Notes under the pieces: generated by a model
What the model saw: the letters and a program-made list of their open reading frames with translations, nothing else
What the model was told of the DNA's origin: nothing
The model's database searches: none
Shown here: piece after piece, positions 45,896 to 55,444 of the stretch
Numbering within the stretch: the first letter of the stretch is position 1
Layout: the number at the start of each line of letters is the position of its first letter
Made by a program: the position numbers and the translations under genes
Assembly: GCA_963841885.1 (NCBI GenBank)
Contig: CAWJEK010000009.1
Location: 248,001-312,000, forward strand
DNA: 64,000 nt
Origin: Bog-756 sp963841885
Lineage (GTDB): Bacteria > Actinomycetota > Acidimicrobiia > Acidimicrobiales > RAAP-2
Reading direction: 5' to 3'

Positions 45896-47068
45896 TCAGG
45901 CGAGCACGGGCTCCTGGGCCGGGCCCCAGACCTCGCGGTTGTCCGCCCGCAGTACCCAGCGGCGCGGCCGGATGTCCAGCAGCGGGTCGAGCCCGGCCCC
46001 GACGAAGAGGCTGCGCACGGTCGCCTGCTCGTCGGCGCCGGCGGCTGCGAAGGCGTCCTGGACCCGCTTCACCAGGAAGACCCGGTAGGGGACGACGCCC
46101 ACGGTCATCGGCCGGCCCCGCCAGTCGAACGTGGTGGTGCCGCTGATGCGCCGCTTCGGCTTGCCCAGTACCACGTCACCCTCGGCCGTTTCGGGGTTGT
46201 CCGCCAGCCAGGCGTCGACGGCGGCCACCTGGGCGACGGCCTCTCCGACGTACTCCGTGCCGATGTAGCCGAGCAGCGCCACCAGCGAGTCGGGGACGGA
46301 CCCGTCCGCGAAGAGTTCCTGGCTGCAGTCGCCGTACTCCGACGCGTCGAGGACCGGGGCGTTCATGCGCTCGACCCACCGCCAGACCCGCTGGGCGCGT
46401 TGCTTCATCAGGAGGGAGGGATACGGGTCGCGGGCCAGGTGCGCGTAGAGGGGCCCCATGAACCCGTAGTCGGCGATGGTGGGCTTGCCACCCAGCAGGT
46501 AGGGCGAGCCGGCCAGGTGGGCGTCGAACAGGTCCAGGAACTCCTCGTAGGACGTTTCGATCTCCGGCACGACCTCCGGAGTGACCCCGAAGGCGGCCGT
46601 CGCGCTGCGCATCCGCTCGGACGCGAAGGCGAAGACCGCCTCGCGGGTGGCGTCGTCGGCTCCGACGGCCAGGGCGGCGCTGAAGTCCTTGGCCAGGAAG
46701 GGCACGTTCACCTCGTCGAAGTCCCAGCGGTAGTGCATCGCCGGCCGCAGCAGTCCCTCGCCCCCGAACAGTTCGAGGAGGTGGGCGACGGTCCGTAGGA
46801 CACCCCCGGTGGGATAGGCGGAGCGTTCCGGCGGGACGGTGGCGTCGAGGTGGTCGATGATGTCGACGGTGTCCTGCACGATCGATCCGTCGGGGGTCTG
46901 CAGCACCGGGATGATCCAGCGTCCGATGGCCGGTTCGATCTCCCCGCTGTAGCGGGGGTCGCCGGGAGCCCGTTCGACGTAGTCGATCCGGTGGGTGCGC
47001 AGGTACGACCGGGCCTTCCCCGAGTAGAGCGAAGCGGGCATGGCGTACAGGACGTAAGGGTCCATCAC
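45896..47068 (-). CDS. GST-like two-domain protein with extra C-terminal domain
   Basis: A 390-residue protein. Residues 1-85 are a GST N-domain (YVLYAMPASLYSGKARSYLR; RWIIPVLQTPDGSIVQDTVD, with the cis-Pro and acidic QDT site). Residues 90-230 are a GST C-domain (SPYLLGGKPTIADYGFMGPL). About 150 further residues (RISGTTTFDWRGRPMTVGVV and VGAGLDPLLDIRPRRWVL) are not part of a normal GST and are unrecognised. It is divergent from the DUF2855 gene, across an operator-like region, so it may belong to the same detoxification regulon. Confidence 0.8.
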   Translation of the reverse strand: MMDPYVLYAMPASLYSGKARSYLRTHRIDYVERAPGDPRYSGEIEPAIGRWIIPVLQTPDGSIVQDTVDIIDHLDATVPPERSAYPTGGVLRTVAHLLELFGGEGLLRPAMHYRWDFDEVNVPFLAKDFSAALAVGADDATREAVFAFASERMRSATAAFGVTPEVVPEIETSYEEFLDLFDAHLAGSPYLLGGKPTIADYGFMGPLYAHLARDPYPSLLMKQRAQRVWRWVERMNAPVLDASEYGDCSQELFADGSVPDSLVALLGYIGTEYVGEAVAQVAAVDAWLADNPETAEGDVVLGKPKRRISGTTTFDWRGRPMTVGVVPYRVFLVKRVQDAFAAAGADEQATVRSLFVGAGLDPLLDIRPRRWVLRADNREVWGPAQEPVLA

Positions 47069-47146
47069 GGTTCTCCTGTTCGTGGGCGGTCGACCGGGGC
47101 GGGATCGGCGGGGCGGTCCCTCCGCCCCGGTTGCGAGTGTATCTTC

Positions 47147-47182
47147 TGACAGCTACCGTGACACATGTCATCGAAAATGACA
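47147..47182. promoter_or_regulatory. cluster of TGACA/TGTCA half-sites between divergent genes
   Basis: TGACA occurs at 47147-47151, 47159-47163 and 47178-47182, and its reverse TGTCA at 47166-47170. TGTCAT-N5-ATGACA (47166-47182) is a perfect palindrome, and TGACA-CA-TGTCA overlaps it. It lies between the GST-like gene (minus) and the DUF2855 gene (plus), as expected for a TetR-type operator controlling both. Confidence 0.5.
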
Positions 47183-47229
47183 GAAGTCGCCCGACCCGGC
47201 CGGGTCCGGGACCCGTGGGAGGACGCTCC

Positions 47230-48331
47230 ATGGACATCGAAGTCGACCGGGGGGACCTCGGGCACTGGCGAACCGTGGAGCGCGATCCGTCGCCCCTGGC
47301 CCAGGGCGAGGCCCGGTTGCGCATCGACCGGTTCGGCTTCTCGTCGAACAACGTGACCTACGCCGTCCTCGGCCACCTGTTCCACTACTGGGACTACTTT
47401 CCGCCGTCGGCCGCCGATACGCCCGACCGCACACCCTGGGGACGCGTACCCGCGTGGGGGTTCGCCGAGGTGATCGAGACCCGGTCGGCCGACGTCGCCC
47501 CGGGGAGCGGTTCTTCGGTTTCGTCCCGATGTCGACCGAGTTCGTCGTGACGCCGGGCCGGTCCGACGCCGAGGGGGTCACGGACATATCGCCCCACCGC
47601 GCCGGTCTGGCCGATCCGTACAACCGGCTGCGGCGCTGTGTCGCCGACCCGGCGTGGCGACCCGACCGCGAGGAGCTGCAGATGCTGCTCCATCCGCTCT
47701 TCTTCACGTCGTACCTGATCGACGACTTCCTGGCCGACCAGGACGACCTGGGTGCCGGTCAGGTGATCATCACGAGTGCCTCGGCGAAGACCTCCATCGG
47801 TCTGGCCCACCAGCTGCACCGACGTGGCCAGCGGGTGGTCGGGCTCACCTCGGTGGCGAATGCCGAGTTCTGCCGCGGCCTCGGCGTCTACGACGTCGTC
47901 CACCCCTACGACGACCTCGACGGGATCGCCGTCGAGCTGTCGCTGCTGGTCGACGTGGCGGGCGACTGGGACGTGGTGCGCGGGGTGCACGGGCGGCTGG
48001 GGGACCGACTCGTCCACTCCATGATCGTGGGGGGAACCCACTGGGACCGGGCGGCACCGTCCGGCGACGACCTGCCCGGGCCCGCCCGACGTTCTTCTTC
48101 GCTCCGGGTCACGTCACCAAGCGCTCGGCCGAGTGGGGGGCGGCCGGGCTGGAGGAGCGGATCGCCACCGCCTGGGAGGCCTACGCGGAGTGGGTCGCGA
48201 CGTGGCTGGAACTCGACCGCGTGTCCGGGCCCGACGCCGTCACGACCGTGTTCGGCTCGCACCTGTCCGGCCGGGTCGACCCGCGGCGCGGCACCGTCTG
48301 CACCCTCGCGACCGGGGAGGTCCCCTCGTGA
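47230..48331 (+). CDS. DUF2855-family protein (frame-disrupted)
   Basis: A DUF2855 protein of about 365 residues, an MDR-like fold without assigned reaction. The N-terminus MDIEVDRGDLGHWRTVERD leads to the RIDRFGFSSNNVTYAVLG signature, GERFFGFVPMSTEFVV after a frame change near 47510, then VIITSASAKTSIGLAHQLHR (nucleotide-binding-like). The family signature FFAPGHVTKRSAEWG follows a second frame change near 48090. It opens a co-directional group with the F420 oxidoreductase, whose GTG overlaps its stop. The family is often found in catabolic clusters; the substrate is unknown. Confidence 0.78.
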
Positions 48332-49196
48332 AGTTCGGCATCGTCTTCGCCAACACCGGCCCGTTCACGGACGCCCCGGCCGCCATCGCCATGGCCCGCG
48401 CCGCCGAGGCCGCAGGATTCGAATCGCTGTGGACGGTCGAGCACACCGTCGTGCCCGCCGGTTACGAGTCCACCTACCCCTACGACCGCTCGGGCCGCAT
48501 GCCCGGGGCCGACGACTCGCCGATACCCGATCCGCTCGTGTGGCTGGCCTGTCTGGCCTCGGTCACCTCCCACATCAACCTCGCCACGGGGATCTTGATC
48601 CAACCCCAGCGGAACCCGGTGGTGCTGGCGAAGGAGGTGGCCACGCTCGACCACCTGTCGGGAGGGCGTGTCCAACTCGGGGTCGGAGTGGGCTGGCTCG
48701 AGGAGGAGTTCGACGCCATCGGCGTGCCGTTCACCGAGCGGGGGCGCCGCACCGACGACGGCATCGCGGCCATGCGGGCGCTCTGGAGCCAGGACCGGGC
48801 CAGCTACCACGGCGAATTCACCTCCTTCACCGACTGCATCTGCCGGCCGCAGCCCGTCGGCGGCACGGTGCCCGTGCACATCGGCGGCCACACCGAGGTG
48901 GCGGCCCGTCGGGCCGGACGCATCGGTGACGGGTTCTTCCCGGCTTCGGGCAGCCACCGGACCTTCGCCGACCTGTTCGCCCTGGTCCGGGAGACGGCCG
49001 CCGTGGCCGGCCGCGATCCGGCCGCCATCGAGATCACGTGTGGGGGCGACGGCGTCTTGGGCCCGGCGCCCTGGAGGAGGCGGCGGCCCTGGCTGATCTC
49101 GGAGTCGACCGGATCGTGGTTCCCTCCTTCCTGTTCTGGAAGGACACCGAGGCCGCGCTGGCCGCCTTCGGTGACGAAGTCATCGCCCGGGTCTGA
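48328..49196 (+). CDS. LLM-class F420-dependent oxidoreductase (frame-disrupted)
   Basis: A 289-residue luciferase-like F420 oxidoreductase (TIGR03619 type). It begins VKFGIVFANTGPFTDAPAAI and has SLWTVEHTVVPAGYES, INLATGILIQPQRNPVVLAK, and SGGRVQLGVGVGWLEEEFDA. PVHIGGHTEVAARRAGRIGD is the late signature. One base is missing near 49066 (CCCGG for CCCGGG); the following frame reads GALEEAAALADLGVDRIVVP to EVIARV. GTG 48328 overlaps the DUF2855 stop. It probably oxidises or reduces a pathway intermediate with F420. Confidence 0.85.
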
Positions 49197-49265
49197 CCCG
49201 CTTCCCAACGAACCACCCGACCGACACGACACGCCCGCCGCGGCGGGCACAGGATGGAGACAACC

Positions 49266-50086
49266 ATGGAACTCGACGGACGAACCGCCGTCGTCACCGG
49301 GGCCGCCTCGGGCATCGGCCTGGCGCTGACCGAACGCTTCCTGTCCGACGGCATGTCGGTCGTGATGGCCGACATCGAGCAGCCGGCCCTCGAACGGGAG
49401 TCGGCGCGCATCACCGACGCCGGGGGCGCCGTCGTGCCGGTGGTGTGTGACGTGTCCGACCCCGACCAGGTCGCCGGCCTGCGGGACTCGGCCCTGGCGG
49501 CCTTCGGCCCGGTCCACCTCCTCTGCAACAACGTGGTGTGGCCAACGGACAGCCCAACCACCGGACCAAGCCGGCGGTGTGGGACTGGGTGGTGGGCGTC
49601 AACGTGCTCGGCCCGGCCTACGGCGTGAGTACCTTCGTCCCGCTGATGTTGGAGCAGGGGGAGGGTCACGTGGTCAACACCGCCTCGGAGGCCGGCCTGA
49701 CGTCGTCCCCGGTGCTCGGCCCCTACCACGCCACCAAGTACGCGGTCGTGGGTCTGTCGGAGTCGTTGGCCCTCGAACTCGAGGGCACGCCCGTGGGCGT
49801 CACCTGCCTCTGCCCCGAACTCGTGGCCACCCGGATCTTCGAGTCGTCACGCAACGCCCCGGCGGCGCTCGGATTCCCCCCACCCACCGAGGTGCCCATC
49901 GAGCAGATCGCCGCGTTCATGGGGACGGTGGCCATGGACCCCGCCGACCTGGCGGCGGACGTCAGCTATGCGGTCCGGGCGAACCAGTTCTGGGTCCTCA
50001 CCCACCAGTCGACGCTCGGACGCGTCCACGATCGGAACCGGCGGCTCGAGCAGGGGCGGAGCCCCAGGTTCGGGCACGGGAACTAG
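49266..50086 (+). CDS. short-chain dehydrogenase/reductase (frame-disrupted)
   Basis: A classical SDR of about 274 residues. TAVVTGAASGIGLALTERFL is the cofactor loop, VVMADIEQPAL the second strand with an Asp that favours NAD, and YHATKYAVVGLSESLALELE has Y-x-x-x-K. The NNAG motif reads NNV because a base is missing near 49534, after which the frame continues ANGQPNHRTKPAVWDWVVGV. ATG 49266 has GGAG six bases upstream; ATG 49254 is an alternative. It ends with a basic tail. It lies between the F420 oxidoreductase and the TetR gene in the same direction. Confidence 0.82.
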
Positions 50087-50090
50087 GACG

Positions 50091-50715
50091 GTGACGGGAG
50101 CGGGTGGGAGCACCGGGACGGTGCCGGAGCGGGCGGTGGACGGACGATCGGCCATCCGCGACCGGAACCACGACGCCGTGCTCGACGCCGTGCTCGACCT
50201 GTTCTCCGAGGACAACCTGAGCCCGGGCCCCGAGGAGGTCGCCCGGCGGGCCGGACTCTCCGTGCGTTCGGTCCATCGCTACTTCGACGACCATGACTCG
50301 TTGTCCAGGGCGGCCATCGACCGCCAGCTCGAGCGCCTGGCGCCCCTCCTGGTGATCCCCGGAATCGGTGAAGGCGACCGCCGGGGCCGGATCAACCCGG
50401 TTCGTCGACTGCCGCCTCCGGTTGCAGGAAGCCGCCGGTCCGGTGCTGCGGGCGACCCGTATCCGGGCCACGTTCGACCCGGTGGTGCACGACCAGTTCG
50501 AGGGTGACCGGGGTCGGCTGCGCGAGCAGGTCGCCCGCCAGTTCGCCCCCGAACTCGGAGGCATGTCGACCGGGCGGGCGGCGGCCCGCCTGGCGGCGAT
50601 CGACGCGCTCTGCTCGTTCGAGTCACTCGACCACTACCTCGTCCACCGTGGCCTGGACCACCACCACGTCCACGCCATGCTCGACGACGCCCTGTCCGCG
50701 CTGCTGGAGGCCTGA
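50091..50715 (+). CDS. TetR-type regulator (frame-disrupted)
   Basis: A regulator of about 207 residues. The HTH is PEEVARRAGLSVRSVHRYFD, preceded by NHDAVLDAVLDLFSEDNLSP, a TetR_N-type helix 1. After a frame change near 50395 the C-domain continues FVDCRLRLQEAAGPVLRATR and DPVVHDQFEGDRGRLREQVA. The start is GTG 50091, four bases after the SDR stop, or GTG 50121. It may control this catabolic group through the TGACA-type sites upstream of the DUF2855 gene; this is inference. Confidence 0.75.
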
Positions 50716-50729
50716 ACGGCGACGGCGCC

Positions 50730-50797
50730 CACCTCACCCAACTCCCCACCTCACCCGACTCCCCACCACACCCAACTTCCCACCTCACCCAACTTCC
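50730..50797. repeat. four 17-base tandem repeats
   Basis: Units at 50730-50746, 50747-50763, 50764-50780 and 50781-50797 follow CACCTCACCCAACTCCC with one to three changes each. They fill the short gap between the regulator and the next gene. There is strong strand asymmetry (C/A-rich plus strand), so a variable-number tandem repeat is likely. Confidence 0.85.
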
Positions 50798-50842
50798 CAT
50801 CGACCACCCGGCGGCCCTCGGGCCCGAGAAAGGAACGGAACC

Positions 50843-51547
50843 ATGGCAGACAGGCTGGAGTACCCCTTCGGGTCCATCGACGTCGAGACGGCGGGCCGGT
50901 GGCTGCAGATGTCGCCCGCGGACGACGGCCCCGTGTGGATGCTGAACCTCATGAAGTACAAGCCGGTGGCCGACTACGGCGAGGAGGGGGGCCCGGCCAT
51001 CTCCGGTAGGGAGGCCGACGACATCTACGCCCCCACCGCCATCCTGGCCGATCTGGGGGCCACCGTCCCGCTGTTCGGCGACGTCATCGCCCAGGTGGCC
51101 GACGACGTGGCCTGGGAGCGCGTCGCGATCGTGCGCTATCCCAGCCGGGCCTCGTTCTTCGCGATGCAGGAGCGGGGTGACTTCCAGGAGCAGTACGTGC
51201 ACAAGAAGGCGGGCATGGAGACCACCATCGTGATGGGATGCGTGCCCCGGTGGGTCGCGGGGAGCCAGGACGCCGGTTCCGGTCCCGTGGTGATGCGGGT
51301 GCGCCGGTTCGCCGGGGGCGCCGGGCCGGGTCCGGACCCCGACGGGGTGACCCCGGTGGCCCGGTTCGACGTCGACGGGGTCATCCTCGGGGACGGGCGC
51401 CGATGGGACGACGTCCGATTCGACCGGGTGGAGGAACGGGCGCTCGCCTCCTTGGTCGACGCCGACGGCGTGGCCGACCAGGTCGTCGTGGTGATCGATC
51501 CGCTGCTCGAGGACCTCGTCGGCTCGGTCCGCACGGCGGGGGAGTGA
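50843..51547 (+). CDS. DUF1330-like dimeric alpha/beta-barrel protein
   Basis: A 234-residue protein with ferredoxin-like (dimeric alpha/beta-barrel) features: VWMLNLMKYKPVADYGEEGG, then AILADLGATVPLFGDVIAQV, WERVAIVRYPSRASFFAMQE and DFQEQYVHKKAGMETTIVM. The M-LN-x-K and VRYPSRASFFAM segments match the DUF1330 pattern. A second, C-terminal half of about 95 residues (VVMRVRRFAGG... RFDVDGVILGDGRRWDDVRF) is less clear. It is the gene before the dehalogenase with a five-base gap, so it is probably in the same operon. Function not assigned. Confidence 0.68.
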   Translation: MADRLEYPFGSIDVETAGRWLQMSPADDGPVWMLNLMKYKPVADYGEEGGPAISGREADDIYAPTAILADLGATVPLFGDVIAQVADDVAWERVAIVRYPSRASFFAMQERGDFQEQYVHKKAGMETTIVMGCVPRWVAGSQDAGSGPVVMRVRRFAGGAGPGPDPDGVTPVARFDVDGVILGDGRRWDDVRFDRVEERALASLVDADGVADQVVVVIDPLLEDLVGSVRTAGE

Positions 51548-51552
51548 GCACC

Positions 51553-52458
51553 ATGGACGTCCTGCGTACGCCCGACGAGCGGTTCGAGAGGCTGCCCGAC
51601 TACGACTTCACCCCGCACTATTCCGAGGTGGAGGCGGCCGACGGCACCCGCCTGCGCGTCCACTTCATCGACGAAGGTCCCCGCGACGCGCCTCCCGTGC
51701 TCCTCCTCCACGGCAACCCGTCCTGGTGCTACCTGTACCGCCACATGGTCCCGGGACTGGTCGAGCGGGGACATCGGGTGGTGGCCCCCGACCTGATCGG
51801 CCTCGGGAGGTCCGACAAGCCGGTCGACCGCGAGGCGTTCACCATGGCCGCCCACACCTCGTGGCTGGGTCAGTGGCTCGAGTCCGAGGACCTGACGGGG
51901 GTCACCCTGTTCTGCCAGGACTGGGGCGGGTCGCTCGGTCTCCTGCTCCTGCCCGCCCACGGGAACCGCATCGACCGGGTGATCGCCTCCAACACCGGCC
52001 TGCCGGAGGGCCGGGGAGCCAACAAGTTCCTGGAGGACTGGCTGGCCTTCAGTCAGTCGGTCGACGTGCTCCCCGTCGGGGCGCTCGTCCAGGCGGGCAG
52101 CACCCGGGAGCTGTCCGACGCCGAGCTGGCCGCCTACGACGCCCCGTACCCGGACGGCTCCTACCAGGCCGGCCCGAAGCGCTTCCCGGCGCTCATCCCG
52201 GTCCAGCCCGACAATCCCGGGGTTCCCCAGGCCAAGGCGGCGTGGGCCTTCCTCGAGACCTGGGAGAAGCCGTTCCTCACCGTCTTCGGCGACCGGGACG
52301 CGGTGGCCTTCGCCGCCGGTGCCCACACGGTGCTGCAGCGACGGATCCCGGGGGCGCACGGACAACCCCACCGGGTCATCGAGGGGGCGAGTCACTTCAT
52401 CCAGGAGGACGCCCCCGACGAGCTGGTGGCCGTCATCGACGGGTTCGCCTCCACGTAG
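51553..52458 (+). CDS. haloalkane dehalogenase-like alpha/beta-hydrolase
   Basis: A 301-residue hydrolase close to haloalkane dehalogenases, which displace halide from haloalkanes by an Asp nucleophile. HGNPSWCYLYRHM is the HGNP oxyanion loop. The elbow is FCQDWGGSLGL, with Asp123 in place of Ser and Trp124 as the expected halide-holding residue. The acid is probably Asp249 (FGDRDA) and the base His281 (GASHFIQED). Asp-Trp order and length fit subfamily I (DhlA-like). The second halide-binding Trp in the cap cannot be located with certainty. Intact, and it overlaps neither neighbour. Confidence 0.85.
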   Translation: MDVLRTPDERFERLPDYDFTPHYSEVEAADGTRLRVHFIDEGPRDAPPVLLLHGNPSWCYLYRHMVPGLVERGHRVVAPDLIGLGRSDKPVDREAFTMAAHTSWLGQWLESEDLTGVTLFCQDWGGSLGLLLLPAHGNRIDRVIASNTGLPEGRGANKFLEDWLAFSQSVDVLPVGALVQAGSTRELSDAELAAYDAPYPDGSYQAGPKRFPALIPVQPDNPGVPQAKAAWAFLETWEKPFLTVFGDRDAVAFAAGAHTVLQRRIPGAHGQPHRVIEGASHFIQEDAPDELVAVIDGFAST

Positions 52459-52534
52459 TCCCCGGCCGACCGGACCCGACGGTACGATCGGCCCGGACCC
52501 GGACCAGGCCGGGCCGCAGACCAGGGGGAGCCAC

Positions 52535-53515
52535 ATGGCCACCGTCGCCACCGTCCGGGGGCCGGTCGACGCGGCCGATCTCGGCCGCACCTACATGCAC
52601 GAGCACATCTTCGTGCTGACCGCCGAGGTCCAGCAGAACTACCCCGACGAGTGGGGGGACGAGGACGTCCGGGTGGGGGACGCTGTGGACAAGCTGCGCG
52701 CCCTGGCCGCCAGCGGGGTCCGCACCATCGTGGACCCCACGGTCGTGGGCCTCGGCCGGTACATCCCGCGTATCCAGCGGGTCGTGGAGCAGGTCCCGGA
52801 TCTCAACGTGGTGGTGGCGACGGGGTGCTACACGTATCACGACGTCCCCTTCTTCTTCCACCACCGCACCCCGGACGTGGGGAGGCTCCTCGGGCGGCAG
52901 GAGCCGGAGCCGATGGTGCCGATGTTCGTCGGCGACATCACCGAGGGCATCGCCGGCACCGGCGTCCGGGCGGGCATGCTCAAGTGCGCCATCGACCGGG
53001 ACGGGCTGACCCCGGGCGTCGAGCGGGTGATGCGGGCCGTGGCCCGCACGCACCTGGCGACCGGCTGCCCGATCACCGTCCACACCCACCCGGGCACGGA
53101 GCGGGGCCTCGACGTCCGACGGGTGATGGCCGACGAGGGTGTCGACCCCGGGGCGGTGGTCCTCGGCCACAGCGGTGACTCCACCGATGCCGATCACCTG
53201 ACCGCACTGGCCGAGGCCGGATTCTGGCTCGGCATGGACCGGTTCGGCATCAACCTGGAGATGTCCTTCGAGGCCCGGGCCGACATCGTGGTGGAGCTGT
53301 GCCGCCGGGGACTGGCCGGGCGCATGGTGCTGTCCCACGACGCCGCCTGCTACATCGACTGGGTCGACCCCGAGGTGCTGCCGATGCTGCCGCAGTGGCA
53401 CTACCTGCACATCGACCAGGACGTGCTTCCCTACCTGCGGGCCCACGGGGTCACCGAGGAGCAGATCACCGCCATGCTCGTCGACAACCCGCGCCGGATC
53501 CTGGCCGGCGCCTAG
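52535..53515 (+). CDS. phosphotriesterase-family metal hydrolase
   Basis: A 326-residue amidohydrolase-fold enzyme of the phosphotriesterase/lactonase (PLL) family. Metal ligands are visible: His22 and His24 in MHEHIF, Lys150 in GMLKCAI (carboxylated bridging lysine), His183 in TVHTHPG, His212 in LGHSGD and Asp269 in LSHDA. The set is complete. ATG 52535 has AGGGGGAG six bases upstream. PLL enzymes hydrolyse lactones or phosphotriesters. It follows the dehalogenase by 76 bases, so the two probably act in one pathway. Confidence 0.88.
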   Translation: MATVATVRGPVDAADLGRTYMHEHIFVLTAEVQQNYPDEWGDEDVRVGDAVDKLRALAASGVRTIVDPTVVGLGRYIPRIQRVVEQVPDLNVVVATGCYTYHDVPFFFHHRTPDVGRLLGRQEPEPMVPMFVGDITEGIAGTGVRAGMLKCAIDRDGLTPGVERVMRAVARTHLATGCPITVHTHPGTERGLDVRRVMADEGVDPGAVVLGHSGDSTDADHLTALAEAGFWLGMDRFGINLEMSFEARADIVVELCRRGLAGRMVLSHDAACYIDWVDPEVLPMLPQWHYLHIDQDVLPYLRAHGVTEEQITAMLVDNPRRILAGA

Positions 53516-53553
53516 TCCGGACCGGCGTGGGACGGCTGCGCCCGACCGGACGG

Positions 53554-54424
53554 TCAGCCGCCGTCGCCGATGAGCGCGGCCTGGCGCTCGCACAGTTCGG
53601 GGATCACCGCGGCGGGCAGGTCGTGGGCCATCCCCTCGACCACCCACAGCTCGGCGCCCGGCACGGCGTCGGCGGTGGCTCGACCCCCCGCCGGGGTGAC
53701 GAGCGGATCGGCCGAACCGTGGACCACCAGGGTGGGGACCGCCACGTCCGCCAGGCGGTCGGACCGGTCCGGCGAGGCGAGGATGGCGGCGAGTTGGCGG
53801 ATGGTCCCGTCCGGGTGGTTGCCCCGGTCGTAGTGCCGGGCGGCCCGTCCCCGTACCTCCGCCTCGTCGAAGGGGAACCCGGGCGAGGCGAGGATCCGGG
53901 ACACCTCGACGGACTGGTCGATGACGGCGTCCCGTCCCTCGGCCGGCTCCACCAGGAGGGCGGCCATGGCCTCGGGGGTGGGCGGACCCACGGCCGGCCC
54001 CGGCGTCGACATGATCGATGTCAGGGTCCGGGTCCGGGTCGGGTGGTCGATGGCGAACTGTTGGGCGATCATCCCGCCCATGGACACCCCGAGCACGTGC
54101 GCCGACGCGATGCCGAGGGCGTCGAGCAGGCCGGCCGCGTCGGCGGCCATGTCCGCCAGCAGGTAGGGGACCGGCGTCGCCGGGTCCACCAGCAGACGCG
54201 CCGACGTCGGGGACGCCGGCATCGTCGAACCAGGTCGACTCGCCCTGGTCCCGGTTGTCGAAGGTGATCACGAAGAAGCCGGCTTCGACCAGCCCGTCGA
54301 CGAATGCCGCCGAGAAGTCCGTCATCTGGGCGCCGAGGCCGTGGATGGTCAGGAGGGGGGGCGACGACGGGTCCCCGTGGGTGGCGTAGGCGATGTCGAT
54401 GCCGTTGGCTGGGGTGGTGGGCAG
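53554..54424 (-). CDS. alpha/beta-hydrolase (frame-disrupted, possible CTG start)
   Basis: An alpha/beta-hydrolase of about 290 residues. The front TTPANGIDIAYATHGDPSSP leads to LLTIHGLGAQMTDFS and ITFDNRDQGESTWFDD, then, after a frame change near 54215, HVLGVSMGGMIAQQFAID (nucleophile), VVHGSADPLVTPAG (acid) and VEGMAHDLPAAVIP (base). No ATG or GTG stands at the front; CTG 54424 has GAGGAG six bases upstream and is the best start. Otherwise active-site intact. It is divergent from the SDR gene at 54526. Confidence 0.78.
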
Positions 54425-54525
54425 GGTCGACTCCTCGTCCGGTCCGCGTGTGCTGGTCGAACCTACTGCGACAATGATGCGGTTCGAGCAGCCGGGCACC
54501 CGCCCGGCCCACCCGCGGGAGGACC

Positions 54526-55412
54526 ATGACCATCGAGCCCACGCCCACCCACCCGGCTCCGCCACGCGTCGCGCTGGTGACCGGGGCCAGCCGGGGGATC
54601 GGCAAGGCCATCGCCGTCCATCTGGCCCGCGCCGGGTTCGACGTGGTGATCGGCGCCCGCACCCTGAGCGAGGGCGAGTCCCGGGAGCACTCCTCCACCG
54701 TGTCCGCGTCGGACACCTCGCCACTGCCCGGCTCGCTCGACGCCACGGCGGCCCTGGTGGTCGCCGAGGGAAGGCGGGCGCTCCCCGTCTACCTCGACCT
54801 GCTCGACCGGACGTCCCTCGGTTCGGCCGTGGCGACGGTGCTCGAGCGGTGGGGACGGATCGACGTGCTGGTGAACAACGGTCGCTACGTGGGGCCGGGC
54901 CACATGGACCGACTGCTCGACACCCCGGTCGAACTCCTCGACCGCCACCTGGAGGCCAACGTGATGGCTCCGGTGATCCTGGCCAAGCTGGTGCTGCCTT
55001 CCATGGTCGAGCGGGGCGACGGCGTGGTGATCAACCTGGCGTCGAGTTCGGGGGCGATGGACCCGCCGAGGCCCGCCGGGAGCGGCGGGTGGGGTCTCGG
55101 CTACGGCATGTCGAAGGGTGCGCTCCATCGCATCGCCGGCCTGGTGGCCGTGGAGCTCGGTGACCGGGGCATCGCGGCCTTCAACCTCAGTCCCGGGTTC
55201 GTGGCGACCGAGCGGATCGCCCAGGACATGGCTGCCTTCGGTTTCGACGCGTCGGCCGGGCGCCGCGCCGACGTGGTGGGCGCGGTGGCCGCCTGGCTGG
55301 TGACGAGTCCGGAGGCCCGCCAGCGCAACGGCGCGTGGATCGAGGCCCAGGAGGTCTGCCGGGACCTCGACCTGCTACCCGGGCTGGCCGCCCGGGCCGC
55401 ACCGGTCGGTGA
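54526..55412 (+). CDS. short-chain dehydrogenase/reductase with uncertain 3' end
   Basis: An SDR with a long variable loop after the second strand. VALVTGASRGIGKAIAVHLA is the cofactor loop, VIGARTLSEGESREHSS includes the Arg-rich NADP-type turn, LVNNGRYVGPGH stands where NNAG is expected (NNGR), and YGMSKGALHRIAGLVAVELG supplies Y-x-x-x-K. After the usual C-terminus the frame stays open to 55968, over the next gene. A one-base change near 55390 would give a stop at 55410-55412, so I place the end there. The NNG variant is unusual but tolerated in some SDRs. Confidence 0.75.
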
Positions 55413-55444
55413 CACCGCGCCGGCGCCCCTGGCAGGATGGCGCC

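Noticed and set aside
50730..50797. CRISPR array
   Set aside because: The 17-base units have no spacers, are too short, and no cas gene is present.
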